In this document: one piece after another, positions 24,560 to 35,699 of the stretch
Layout of the letters: every line of letters begins with the position of its first letter
Numbering within the stretch: the stretch's first letter is position 1
NCBI GenBank assembly: GCA_037954665.1
Contig: JBBMOL010000119.1
Span: 1,178,001 to 1,242,000 of the forward strand
Direction of reading: 5' to 3'
Length of the DNA stretch: 64,000 nucleotides
Source: Laguncularia racemosa
Lineage: Eukaryota; Streptophyta; Magnoliopsida; Myrtales; Combretaceae
Made by a program: the position numbers and the translations under genes
Notes under the pieces: model-generated
The model's input: only the letters and a program-made list of their open reading frames with translations
Databases searched by the model: none
Told to the model about the DNA's origin: nothing

Positions 24560-25220
24560 CTGAGTTTTAATTTATCATATATATTACAAAATAATAATAA
24601 TAATAATTTTTTAACCTCTTAAGAGATATAGATCCACTATCTTGTTTCAAGAGAATCAAGGGTTCTTTTTTTCTTTTCATCAAAAACGTATTAATAAGAT
24701 GCTTTTTCTTCATATTGTTAGAAGAGGTGAATATTTTTACTTTTAGATATCTAAATTGGACAAAGGATGAGTCAAAGTCTGTCATCCTCCAATTCAACCG
24801 TTCTGAATTCTTCCCTGTAGCTCGTGGACTAATGATTACGCGGTTCCTAAACGTTAGGTTTAGGTGTGTCAAAGTTCCGCCAAATAAAAAGTTTACATCT
24901 ACAGGTTTACAAGTCCTTTCACAAACAAAATAAATGTATCTACAAATAAATTGAGAAATGGAGCTTACAAGACTGAAAATGGATTTCAAGACGAGGGGAG
25001 GGACGAAACTGTGATGGAGAATTTGGTGCTATGATGTGGTTATGTCGAGGTCAATGGGTATGTTACTTCAATGGTGAGCTGTCGGTGACAACTATGAAGC
25101 TTACAGTGCAGTTGAAGCTGTGAACGAGTGGTTTGGCAAATTCGGCTGGCGAATTCTGGAGTTTGAAGGATAGCTATATGGGGTTGCTTATCCCCATGTT
25201 TTACTTGGTTGAAGAAGGAA
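24560..25220. other. GC-richer unidentified patch with short open frames
   Basis: The stretch, especially 24760-24930 and 24970-25210, is less AT-rich than its surroundings. It can be read open for short distances on both strands (minus 24567-24989; plus about 25085-25170, giving residues such as AVNEWFGKFGWRILEFEG before a stop). No domain is recognised. It could be a decayed exon or a host-gene fragment carried by a transposon. Confidence 0.35.
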
Positions 25221-26900
25221 GAAAGAGCAGAAAATTAAAATATTATTTTTTTGGTTATTTATACATGTATTTAATTGTATTATTTAATTAAATTAACTAA
25301 TTGGATGAATTAGGTATTTCCACATGTTGAAAGTGAATGGAAAAGTTAACAAAATTCCTAATTTGTGAATATTATTTGAAAACGTTGAGGATTCAACTAC
25401 AAGAGAAAAGAGCTTAATGATCAAAATAAAAAAAAAAAGAATTAAATATTAAGAATTAAAAATATATATTTTTCAATTTTTTTATATTACTTATGAATCC
25501 TACGTTACATAATATATATATATATATATATTAAAAATTTAAAATAAATGTTGAGCGGCAATGTTGCATTTTAATAACAAATGCATCAAAAACTTTTTTT
25601 AAAAAAAGAAAAAAAAAATCAAGCCCTTGTTAGAGGATCCAGTACTTCAATAAGAGCCTATATTTATTCCCATGTAAAGGTTCTTAATTTAAAGTCTTAT
25701 ACCAAAGACCATTCGATAGAGATACTCCTAGATGAACACCCCCACTTGATTCATAGAAAGGTCTTATGGATGAATGGAATTGAACGTCTTACCTCTACAA
25801 TGTACTCTATCATGATTTTTTTTTTAAAAAAAAAGAAGAAGCCAAATTTGTAATTATGATATATAATTATAATTTAACATGGGTTTTAGCATTCAAACCT
25901 AAGTTATTTTTTTAGAGGAAATTATAAATAGATAATATGTATATTGGTAATTTTGCAATCAATCAACTTGTATTTTGTCTTTTAATAAATGTATGATCTG
26001 TGTTTTTTTTTTTTTTTCCTGTTATGCAACCGTTAAGTACTCTATTAAAATCTCATGTAACATGCATATGACCCCAAAAATCCTAAGTCACACACATTAA
26101 TATGAAAATCCAATGCAACAAACTTCAAAACCCTCTTCTTCATACAGTTTGTGGCCTCTTTGTATAGGGTTTGAAAATGAAGAGGAATTTGAAGTTTTTA
26201 ATTAAGCATTCCATGAGAATCTATTCACAATTTGGGTTTCTTTTGGAGTTATGTGTGCGTAATATAGAATTTTAATAAAGCACTTGACAATTGCAAGATA
26301 AATAAAAACATAACTTATGGGTTTGCTAAAAAGGAAAAAAAGAATTTGAGTAAGTGATTACAAAAACTTCAAAACTCTAATTGTGTTTTTATATGCCTCT
26401 CTCTCAAGAAAAGCTTTAATGGTATTAACACGCCACATGAATAGATTAATAACATATAAATATCAATAAAATTCTAACATGTGAAAATATAATTGGTAGT
26501 TTTTTGAAAAATACATATTATCATTATTATGTGTTTAAATATTTACACGCCACTCATATAAACATATGGCATATTCTTTTTCTTTTTCTTTTTTGTGGCC
26601 AGCAAGAGAAAACACCTTTATTATAAGCATAAATTGGAAAGTATAGAAGAGACCTCATTACAAACTAAAGAAGAACTATTTAACATACTAGTGGATTAGA
26701 AAGCTGAAGTGGATTAAATATCAGTTTCTTGAGCAACACATTTGTACATTGTTTAGGAATGTCCATCATTACTTTGATTTTAAACATTTCTTATAATTGG
26801 TGTGATAGTTATTAATTCTTGGTGATGATAATGATAGTAACTTCTTGTAATAATTGTGCGAGTAGAGGAAGAGCTAGGATTGGGATATTTATCCAAAGTT
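25221..26900. other. AT-rich intergenic sequence, no gene recognised
   Basis: Includes an (AT)n run near 25513-25531 and poly-T tracts. The open frame at 25581-25853 has no recognisable domain and looks like a chance frame. Confidence 0.5.
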
Positions 26901-27417
26901 TACAACTATCTTAGATTTTGAGAAGTTGATATCCCAAAGTTATTTGGAGATTGTCTATAAAATTCATATTAAGAGATAGAAACTTTATGGATATAAGTCG
27001 AATAGAATTAAATTACAATTATATTAGGAGATGTTAAGGAAATTATGGAAACCACCAAAACAAAAGTCAAATTTGTTGGAGGCAAGAGAAATATGGCGAG
27101 TTCAAATAGGATTTGCAAATGATAGGTTTTGGGTGATCTATATGGATCAATAAATTGATAAATGATATAAAATAAGCGATTAAGAATAGTAAGAAAAATG
27201 TGCATTATGCATATGAATGAGAGATAATGGAGATTGAAAACCAACTTGAATCTATTTGAAATCTAGACTATTTTAAGTTGATGAATATGAAGAATCAATA
27301 AGCAGATCAATTGAGAAGAAGAAATACTTTGAGGAGAAACAAGATAAGAAATAATAAGATTTCCCCTAGACATCAAGACAAATCTCAATGATGAAATTTA
27401 CTTTAACGAGGGAAGGA
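26901..27417 (+). pseudogene. Probable 3' interior of a chromovirus relic ending in a polypurine tract
   Basis: The last part, GATGAAATTTACTTTAACG followed by AGGGAAGGA (27389-27417), resembles the end of plant chromovirus pol and its polypurine tract, directly before an LTR-like TG. Further upstream the sequence is too decayed to assign domains. Confidence 0.4.
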
Positions 27418-30364
27418 TGAAGAACTCCAAAATAATAAATAAGGTCAAAGGAAATAAAAAGGAAAATTTTGGATTACATTATAAAAGAATTTCAAGTCAA
27501 AAAAATTATTTTTCTAAAAAGGACCTCTTTACCTTTGAAATCAGTTTTATTGAAAATAGCTTTGAAATAGCCTAGTGACCCTAGAAAAAATTTCAAGACC
27601 CTCATTAAGTAAATAAAATCATCAAAGAATTATTTGGAGTCAATTATAAAAGAGAAAATTAAGTTTGGAGATCAATTTTATAATATGACAATTTTTGCCC
27701 TTGAAGACAGTTTTATCAAATTTGGACCTAAAATTTCTTTAAAACCTTAAATATAGCTTCAAGACCTTTATTAGGTAAATAAAATTAATTAAAAAAATAT
27801 TTGGAGATAATTGGAAAAAAAATAATTTAGAGATTAATTAAGTAAAATAACCAAAACACCCCTAAGCTTATTTTATAGAAGAGTAGCTAATTAATTTAAA
27901 TTTCAAGGGAATCTTAGGAAAAAAGAAGCATCATTTTACAACTGGAGTAAGTGGAAGAAATTAAGAAAAAAATAATACCAAAATAAGCTAAATTCTCCCC
28001 CCCCCCCCCCCCCCCCCCCCCAATCTTTTTAGAAAGTTCTCTAAGGTAAATACTTTAAAAAACCTATTAAGCCTATTTTACTCCTTAAACCTCTTAATAC
28101 CCATTAAATCTTATGCTAATCTAGTTGTTTTCTTGTAAGTTTTAGGTTAGAAATCAAGTGAGATTTCAAGTTAAGAGGGGGCATATTACACGTGATTTAG
28201 GTGTGAAGGTAAGTAAGAAAATGACTTCATTCAAGTGGATTTTAGTTTGTAAATTGTATGTAATATATGATATTTATTGTGAAGGAAATTAATTGGGAGT
28301 TTGGGAAAAACATCATTTTGGAAGTGGATAAGCATGGTTTGGAAAGAATTTGGGTATTTCTTGGATCTCCAACAAGGTAAGTTCAAAATCTTATTTAAGT
28401 TGATAATTTAGAACAGTTATAAATGATTGAACTTAAAGATATGATGATTTCTTGAATGTTAAGGATGTATTAGGATGCACTCTTGTTGCCGCCACCCATA
28501 TTAAAGATTCTTGAGTGTCATTTGGTAAAGAATTAATCCATGATTTAATATGTTTTATGTGATGTTGGGTGTTGGATTGAATGATAGAAATGAAGGATGG
28601 TGCATGATAATTGAAGATATGTAATGGGTTGTTAGATTTAATTGAAACCGCCACTATGAAGATGGAATTGAGATTTAAATTTTCTTGCTAAATTTAATTT
28701 GAATGTCAAGTGATGATAAATTGATGATTGGAGTATGAATATGTGATGTATAGAGTGGTTTTGGTGATTAATTAGTAAATATGACATATAGAAGGTTGAA
28801 ATTTGGTAGTATGATTGAATTAGTTGATTTAATTGTTAAGTGATGAATTCCCAACCTATTAATATGTTCTTAGAGTGATAAACTTGATGAAAATTGAAGT
28901 TACTTCATAAATATTAACTTTGGTGAAGTTTAGGGATGAATTAGCTTAAATTGGAGGATTGAATAGACTTAAATTTATGATTTTCTTGAATGAATTATTA
29001 ATGTGTTTAATTATAGAAATTTTTTATGTATTATGTTTATTTTGAGTAGATTTTATGGAATTATCAATTAATTATAAGTAGAAGTTGAATTAGATATAAA
29101 ATGAGACTTAAAAGTAAAGATGTGTGGAAATTAAACTAGTTAAATGGATGGAAATAAATTAAGGCATGCTCTATTTTGATTGCCCTAATTCAGCAATATT
29201 TTTAGCTTGAAGATGAAAAAAAAAATGATGTATTAGACACTAGGAAGGAATAGGAGCAAGTGGGCTTTGGTTTAGAGTAGTGTGGATCTAAATTGAATAA
29301 GTTATAAGCTCTTAAAGTTGAAAACCCATAATTAAGTTTAGTCCGGTAATTTAGGGACTTTAAATTAAATAAAATAAGGCATTTTATGTTAAAATGGGTA
29401 ATAGAAGTGATAACGAAACAAATGGCTTTGGTTTTACTTTGATAATGATTTAATTAAGTTAGGACAAGGCCAACCCAACCATAAGTCGGCCCAACCAAAA
29501 TAGTCCTAAAGACCACCATGTTACCCTTCCTTTAGGTGGCCTATGTAATTAAATATAATTTGTTTAAATGGGCTTAATTAGTTAAACTATCCTAATTGGA
29601 TCAAAATAAAATATGACATGATAATTTGAACCCAACAACTCATGAGCCTAAGATCCAAAATTCAAAACATAATTGGGCGTACTATACTTAAAGGGTCTAA
29701 GTACCTTAATTGGGCCTAAAACAAAACTAGAGTTAAAAATTCAAATAACTTATTAGGTTTAATTGAATAGATCTTAAATGATTCGAACCATAATTAACTA
29801 AAGGCTAATAAGACCTAGATAATCCAAATTGGGCTTGTAACTAGTATAGGTCTTAAGTAGTTTAAACCAATGTTAGAATAAAATTAAATAACTTGAAATA
29901 ATCAATTGACTTATAATTTTCTCTTTGATGCATAAAACCAACTCAATCGACTCAATTGAAGAGTATTGGGATAAGACTGCGAATTTAGATTATGTCATCT
30001 ACGATTATGATTGACTTCAATTTCATTTTTCAAACTATGTTTCTATGTTCTAGTTTTATACTTAAAACTGTTTTGGAAGTCAACTGTGGCTTTATGACCT
30101 ATTTCGGTTTATTTTATTTTGTGGACCCTATAGGCTTTAGGACTTAAACTATCTTTTCTTACTTTACCACGTGTTTTCATGATAAGCAAACCATCAAATG
30201 TCTTCAAAAATCCAACATTTTGCCAAAATATTTTCAGAGTCTAATTAATGATATCGGGGTCTAAAACTAGCTTGGAAACCCACTCAATATTCATAACCTC
30301 ACATATTCTACTTAAGTAGGATACGTGGCGAACTGTCAATACCATAGTGAATTAGGGGTATGAT
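27418..30364 (+). mobile_element. Chromovirus (Del/Tekay-like) LTR relic, ~2.9 kb
   Basis: The sequence begins TGAAGAACTCCAAAATAAT directly after a polypurine-like tract, and ends near GGATACGTGGCGAACTGTC and AGGGGTATGATA. From memory these blocks resemble the start and end of long Del/Tekay-type LTRs. Inside are diverged repeated blocks (about 27510-27690 and 27690-27880), a 25-nt C run, and splice-donor-like GGTAAG motifs typical of such leaders. No second LTR or target duplication was found, so the element is truncated. The lineage call is inference from remembered motifs. Confidence 0.5.
27997..28021 (+). repeat. Poly-C tract (25 C)
   Basis: An uninterrupted run of 25 C residues lies in strongly AT-rich DNA inside the LTR relic. 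The length is typical of an unstable homopolymer and may be misassembled. Confidence 0.95.
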
Positions 30365-30399
30365 AACCAATTCGTTAGTATCACAAAATTTACAACACA

Positions 30400-33361
30400 T
30401 AGAATTGAGTACCCTTATTCTAACTAGATTACAATAGGAAGGCAAGGCATCATTTAGTGCTCTCCACATGGAATTCTTAACTTTTGGTAAACACGAGCTA
30501 TGTCATACCTGATTCCACACAACTTTTTCAATTATTGTATTATTCTAGTAAGAGCTGTATTTAATAAAGTTGTAAACTAATCTCATACAACATTTACTAG
30601 AATTCTCATGCAACCAAATAATTCAATCTTCCATTCTCACTTATGGTAGTGGTATTTCCTAGATGGCTCTCATTGTTATTTGAACAAACCATCTATTCAG
30701 TTCACCTAATTTCCATGAGCATGAAGCTGCATCATTCAAATTTGAAACACATAATTCCAAGTTAATCACATTATCCTTGAAGATAGGAATGATCTTCCAA
30801 ATTAGGTATCCACTTATTGACTGCTACTCTAATGGAAGATCTGTCACCCACTTGCCACAACATTCCTTTAAGTAGATGTTCCTTTCCATGCAAAATGCTT
30901 TCCTATCCCCAAGAATTCCTAGAGCCTTTTGAAGCTTGTAAAAAAGGAGTATAGAAAGTAAATACCCTTTAGGATACGTACCTAAAAATCACTAGGATTT
31001 ATAGCTACTCTCCAGGAAAAAGAGAGTTGAATTAAAGTCATTAAAATCTCTAAAGCCCAATCCACCTCTCATCTTAGGTAGAGTTATTTTGTCCCAGCTC
31101 AGTTAATAAATTTTCTTCTCATCTCTAGATTTGCCCCATCAAAATTGTGCTATCATTAAATTCACTTCCTTGCACTACTTAGCTGGAAACTTAAAACAAC
31201 TCATTAAATAAGTTGGAATGGCACTAGCTATAAACTTAATAAAAATTTCCTTACCAACATGTGATAGCAAGCAACTCTTTCAACTTTTCAACTTTAAATG
31301 GATTCCACCTTTAACAAATTACAATACCTCCATTTTGTTCCTCCCCCAAATCAAGGGTAGACCGAGATGCTTATTAGGGTTATTTGAAACAAGAACTTCT
31401 AGAATTGGACATATCTCAGCAATTCTCTTTAGTAGAGCCTTACTAAAGAAACCTTTGCCCCAAAGCACTACAATAATTTTAGATAATATTCTCTAAGACT
31501 TGAACATTTGTGTTAGTAGCCTCAACAAAAAGCAATGAGTCTTCAGCACACACTAGATGTGATCAAATCGGGGCACATTAGCCTATTTCTCATTCTAGCT
31601 AAACTATTATCAAGTATAAGTCTCTCGATATTGCAGGACAACACATTAACAATAAGGATAAAAAGGTAAGGTGATAAGGAATCACCTTGTCATAGGCCTT
31701 TAGAAAGTTGGACATGACTAGTAACTTTCCTATTAACTACAATCCTATGTGAAACTATTTTAACACATTCCAATACCTACCTGATCCATGTATCATAAAA
31801 TCTAAGTTTAGTCAAAACCACTTTAGGAAAATCTCAATCTAGTCAATCATAAGCCTTATTCATGTCAAGTTTTAAACCACAAAAATCCTTGCTATTAGGT
31901 TGCTTAGTTTGAAAAAAATGGAATGCCTCATGAGCTATGATGACATTATCATGAATAACCTGACTAGACACAAAGGGACTTTGAAATTTAGACATGAGAT
32001 TATGAAGAAATGGTTTCGGACGATTGACTAGGACTCTAGAAATAATTTTCAAAATGAAATTATAGACTTAGTAGGTGAAAATGCCCAATCTCCTAGGGGA
32101 ATGCATTTCTAGGAATGGGGACAATTTCAATAAGAATAAGGGAAGAGGGAGGAGTACTTGAGATGAAAAAATTTCGAACATTGTCCACCACACTTTCACC
32201 TACGATGTGCTATTAACATTGATAGAATATTCTTAAAAACTCAAATGGCCTTATGACTTTTAGAGAACCAAGTTGGAAAGTAGCTCTCTTTATTTCATCA
32301 GCAATCATTGGATTGCTCAAGGTTCCATTCATCTCATTATTGACAAGATTAGGAATCGAATCTAAAACATCTACCCAGTTCATTCTTCCCTTTGATACAA
32401 AAAGATTATTATAAAAGTTATTACAAGCAACAAAAATATCCTCTTCTCCATCTAACTAAATGCCATCAACATCTTTTAATCTTAAAATTTTGCCGCTGCA
32501 TAAGAGTTAATTATTGAAAAAAAATTATGTTGCGATCTCTCTCCTTTAACTAACTCACCTTAGTTCATTGATGCCAACAAAGTTCTTCCCTCTTCTAAAG
32601 GATTTCAAGTGTATTAGCTAGCTACTTTTCAAACATGCTATCCATGTTCCCACCCTGTCTTTAGACTGCCAAAAGTTTACCCTAAGTGTGTCTAATTTTT
32701 GCTTTGTTATTTTGAAAGGCGATTTTACTCCATTCACTCAACTTGAAATGGTAGCATTTTAGTTTAAAACCAAGAGGAAAGGAGTGTCTAATAGGTGGGG
32801 ATATTCGCCATACCTCTTTAATAGTATCACTACAATCCTCAGATGTGGCCTACGTATTCTTAAATTTGAAACATTTCTTGCCTTTCAAATAAGTAAAACA
32901 AGAGTCAACCACCAAAGCAACATGATCAAACCCCAACATTTTACTATACCAGACATGTGTTATGAGATATAAATAAAGTCATTCCTACAATACGATGCTA
33001 GTGCTTTATCAATTCTCTTTAAGACCTCCTTGGTATCCTGTCTTTTATTAAACCATGTATACCGTAGGCTTTGGAAGCCTAGATCATTTAAATGAGCATT
33101 CATGATCATCAAGCTAAAATTTTTCATAAGTTTGCTACATCAAGGGTTGCTACCTTCCTTTTCATAGCTAAATAAGATATCATTGAAATCACTCATGCAA
33201 ACCAATACCTTCTAACACATGCCACAAATTTTGATGGATATTTAAATCAGTATCGGCATATATCCAGGATACATGGGAGAATAAAGAGCCATCCACCAAA
33301 TGAATAGATGATCTTGTATAGTTTTTACAGGATTCTAGAATCTCAACTCTTACATCATCTA
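30400..33361 (-). pseudogene. LINE ORF2 relic (endonuclease part, reverse transcriptase, zf-RVT)
   Basis: Minus-strand frames give, in order, an endonuclease part near 33350-33100 (WIYADTDLNIHQNLWHVLE), the RT core at 32052-31843, and the catalytic box region at about 31550-31530. Downstream is SKALLKRIAEICPILEVLV...NKHLGLPLIWGRNK (31450-31330), and a C-terminal zinc-knuckle-like region (CCKFCDTNE) near 30400. The RT catalytic box reads CAEDSLLF where the family has A-D-D, so the second-position Asp is Glu. Frame breaks are scattered throughout. Confidence 0.8.
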
Positions 33362-33633
33362 ACCGCTGTAAACACCCAATTTTTGCTCTAGGAATGAATA
33401 ATAATTAATTTTCAATTTTTTCTAATTTTTCTCTAATTTAGCATAAATAATGAAAATATTCAAAAAAATAAAAATAAATAGGAAAACACATCAATTTTGA
33501 AAAATGATTTCAGAAATAGCAATAATAAGGATTAAATAATTTTTATTAATTTTTAAAATTCCAAAAAATACAAAAAAATGGAGAAATTGTATCGCATATG
33601 TACAATTGGCGATGTAAATAAAATCGGGAAATT

Positions 33634-33712
33634 GGGCCAGCTCAGCTGGCTCGTGTGTGCGCATGGGGAACGTGTGGGGGCCAGAGGTCGCGAGTTCGAA
33701 TCCTCCCCCGAG
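33634..33712 (+). other. tRNA-like segment with Pol III A and B boxes
   Basis: CAGCTCAGCTGGC (33638-33650) matches the A-box consensus except at its first base, and GAGTTCGAATCC (33692-33703) matches the B box with one mismatch. Spacing suits a tRNA or SINE head. The T-arm and acceptor stems do not pair well, so this is not a functional tRNA gene. It is either a tRNA-derived SINE fragment or a tRNA-like element within the LTR U3. Confidence 0.5.
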
Positions 33713-33748
33713 CACTCTATGCAATTTTTTTGCCTTTCGCCTGGAGCT

Positions 33749-33800
33749 GCCACGTGGTAGCGTGTGATTGGCCGAAGGAAGTCACGCGTGCCGCACGTGG
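33749..33800 (+). promoter_or_regulatory. Two G-box (CACGTGG) elements in the LTR U3
   Basis: CACGTGG occurs at 33751-33757 and 33794-33800, with an ATTGG (reverse CCAAT) between them. In plants G-boxes bind bZIP and bHLH factors, often stress or light related. They lie about 250-300 bp upstream of the TATA box, a plausible enhancer position for the LTR promoter. Confidence 0.5.
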
Positions 33801-34043
33801 TCGTCTTCTTCCTCGAGCCCAACCGGAGAAAAATCCGGCAGAAGTCCGATGAAGCCAAAATTGCTGGATTTCTTCGAATCTTTTTGGATTTCAATCAATC
33901 TAAAACTGAATTATCCAGATAAATCACAAGATTACAACAAATCGGCATCAAATAGGCTGGATAAAATCAAATCTAAAGAACGGAAAAATTCGGATTTATC
34001 CAAATCGCCGGATTTGAGCTTATCAAAGAGGTCTTCTGAGTAT

Positions 34044-34054
34044 CTATAAATAGG
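34044..34054 (+). promoter_or_regulatory. TATA box of the solo LTR
   Basis: CTATAAATAGG is a near-ideal plant TATA box. Transcription would start about 30 bp downstream, defining the U3/R boundary near 34080. The open frame at 34111-34347 would then sit in the leader and is not believed to be a gene. Confidence 0.6.
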
Positions 34055-34374
34055 GATCGAAGGCAGGAAGCTGGAACACAGAAAAAAGCGAGAAAAAGTG
34101 AGAGAAAAGAGTGAATCGGAGGGCACCGGAGGAAATCGAAGCCGCGACCGTCGATCAGGAGCTAAGCCACCACCAGGAGACGTTCTGGGAGCAAACCACA
34201 GCCACCATTAGATTCAGCACCCTCGAGAAGCTAGGATTCGACACCTCACCCGTGACAAAAGACCGCCGGAACGCCGTGAACGAGCATCCTCCGCCGCCGT
34301 GTCTGACCGATCCGACCCGACCCGCGCACCGACCCAGATCCAGGTAAGTCGGATTTTCCAGATTTTTCCAATTT

Positions 34375-34460
34375 ATTTATTTATTTATTTTTATTCCGAT
34401 TTTATTTATTATTTGTTAGTTATTTATTAATTTGTTTGTTTATTTATTTATTTATTTATG
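34375..34460. repeat. (TTTA)n-rich low-complexity tract
   Basis: Imperfect TTTA repeats and variants lie inside the solo LTR. Confidence 0.85.
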
Positions 34461-35699
34461 TTTTATTTATATTTCCATAAATAGGAAAATGTTAGAAATT
34501 AGATTTCTTTAGGATTTAATAATGTAGAAAAATAATAAAAAAATAAAAATAAAAATAATGTAGAAAAACAATATAAATATTAGAAAAAATAATAATTAAA
34601 CTTTAGGTTTTAAAATAGGATAGATAATAGTTTTGGGTAAATTTTTTAACAAAAATTCACAAAAATTATAAAAATCATAAATAATAAAAAAAATTATAAA
34701 AATCATGAAAACTCATAAAAAAATACAAAAATAATAAAAAATTAATAAAAATTCAAAAAATATAAAAATAGAAAAAAATGATTTTTATCACTTAGAAAAA
34801 TCATTTTCTCAAATAAATCCAAAATTGATGTTTTCCCTGAAAATTATTTTCAAAAAGATCAAATTACTAAGCTTAGGTTTAGATTTTTTAGAAAAAATCC
34901 CAAAAATGTTAAAAACATAAATCGAAAGAGATTTCAAAATTAAAATTCATAAACACACTTAAAGTTTTCAAAAAAGCGAACTACGGCTTATTTAATTATG
35001 AATAGCAGGTACGTAGGCACCCATTCGGGTCAACCCATAAAAATGAAAATCATTTTCTTGAAATAATTCAAAAACATAATAAAAGTAACAGAAACAAAAT
35101 AAAACACATTTCTAAATAGGAACGATTTTAGGAGATTAGGTGGTAACCATAAAGTTTTAATAGGTTAGCCTTCGGACTTAGAAACTCTGGTTTTCCCTTT
35201 TTCTCTTTTCAAAAACGAGAAGAGGAAATAACGACGATTAAGGGTCTAAATTAAGACTAATCCGCTCCTTTAGTCTTAATTTAATATTTCCCAACAACAG
35301 TTGGGTGGCGACTCCAAAAATCAAACGAAATTCTTAACTCAAGTCAAGGATCTACATTAGATGAGCATAGGATCTAGTCTAGATCGAATTAGGAATGGGA
35401 ATGCAAAAATTAGACTCGACAACTGCTAAAGAGCTAAACCTTCTAATAAACCAATGGGTGGCATATAAAATTCGTTACTATATCTCATTCTTCTTCTAAT
35501 TCTTGATAATTTCTAAGCTTTATTTTTTGTTTCCATAAAAAATACAATACTAGGATTGTATCTAAAAATGAGATCCCTAAGATGTTGAACTATCAAGCGA
35601 GTCCCTAGTCTTTAATAGTTTCAATTGAGACATGAGATGAAGTTGATATAACATTCGCGCCATTCTTAAAGACACCACCAAAATCTTAGAAGACAATTC

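Larger units (their letters stand above)
33367..35421 (+). mobile_element. Solo LTR (Tat-like gypsy lineage), 2055 bp, nested in the LINE
   Basis: The unit starts TGTAAACACCC and ends ACTCGACA, with 5-bp flanking repeats. It contains no gag or pol. It holds a TATA box (CTATAAATAGG, 34044-34054) with G-boxes upstream, so it has the layout of an LTR with U3 at about 33367-34070. Two blocks, GGTACGTAGGCACCC (35010-35024) and GGGTGGCGACTCCAAAAATC (35303-35322), resemble sequences seen in long plant Tat/Ogre-type LTRs; that lineage call is from memory. The LINE reading frame resumes on the far side. The likely origin is insertion of a full element followed by LTR-LTR recombination. Confidence 0.7.
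33362..35426 (+). repeat. Target-site duplication flanking the solo LTR (ACCGC/ACTGC)
   Basis: ACCGC at 33362-33366 and ACTGC at 35422-35426 flank the TG...CA unit exactly. They differ at one base. This is the 5-bp duplication expected of LTR-retrotransposon integration into the older LINE. Confidence 0.7.

Noticed and set aside
33655..33894. Several overlapping short open frames on both strands in the GC-rich part of the solo LTR
   Set aside because: They overlap each other, cover the tRNA-like segment, and have no domain; they look like chance frames in GC-richer DNA.
34111..34347. 78-codon + strand frame downstream of the LTR TATA box
   Set aside because: Pro/Arg-rich with no recognisable domain; it lies in the expected LTR leader.
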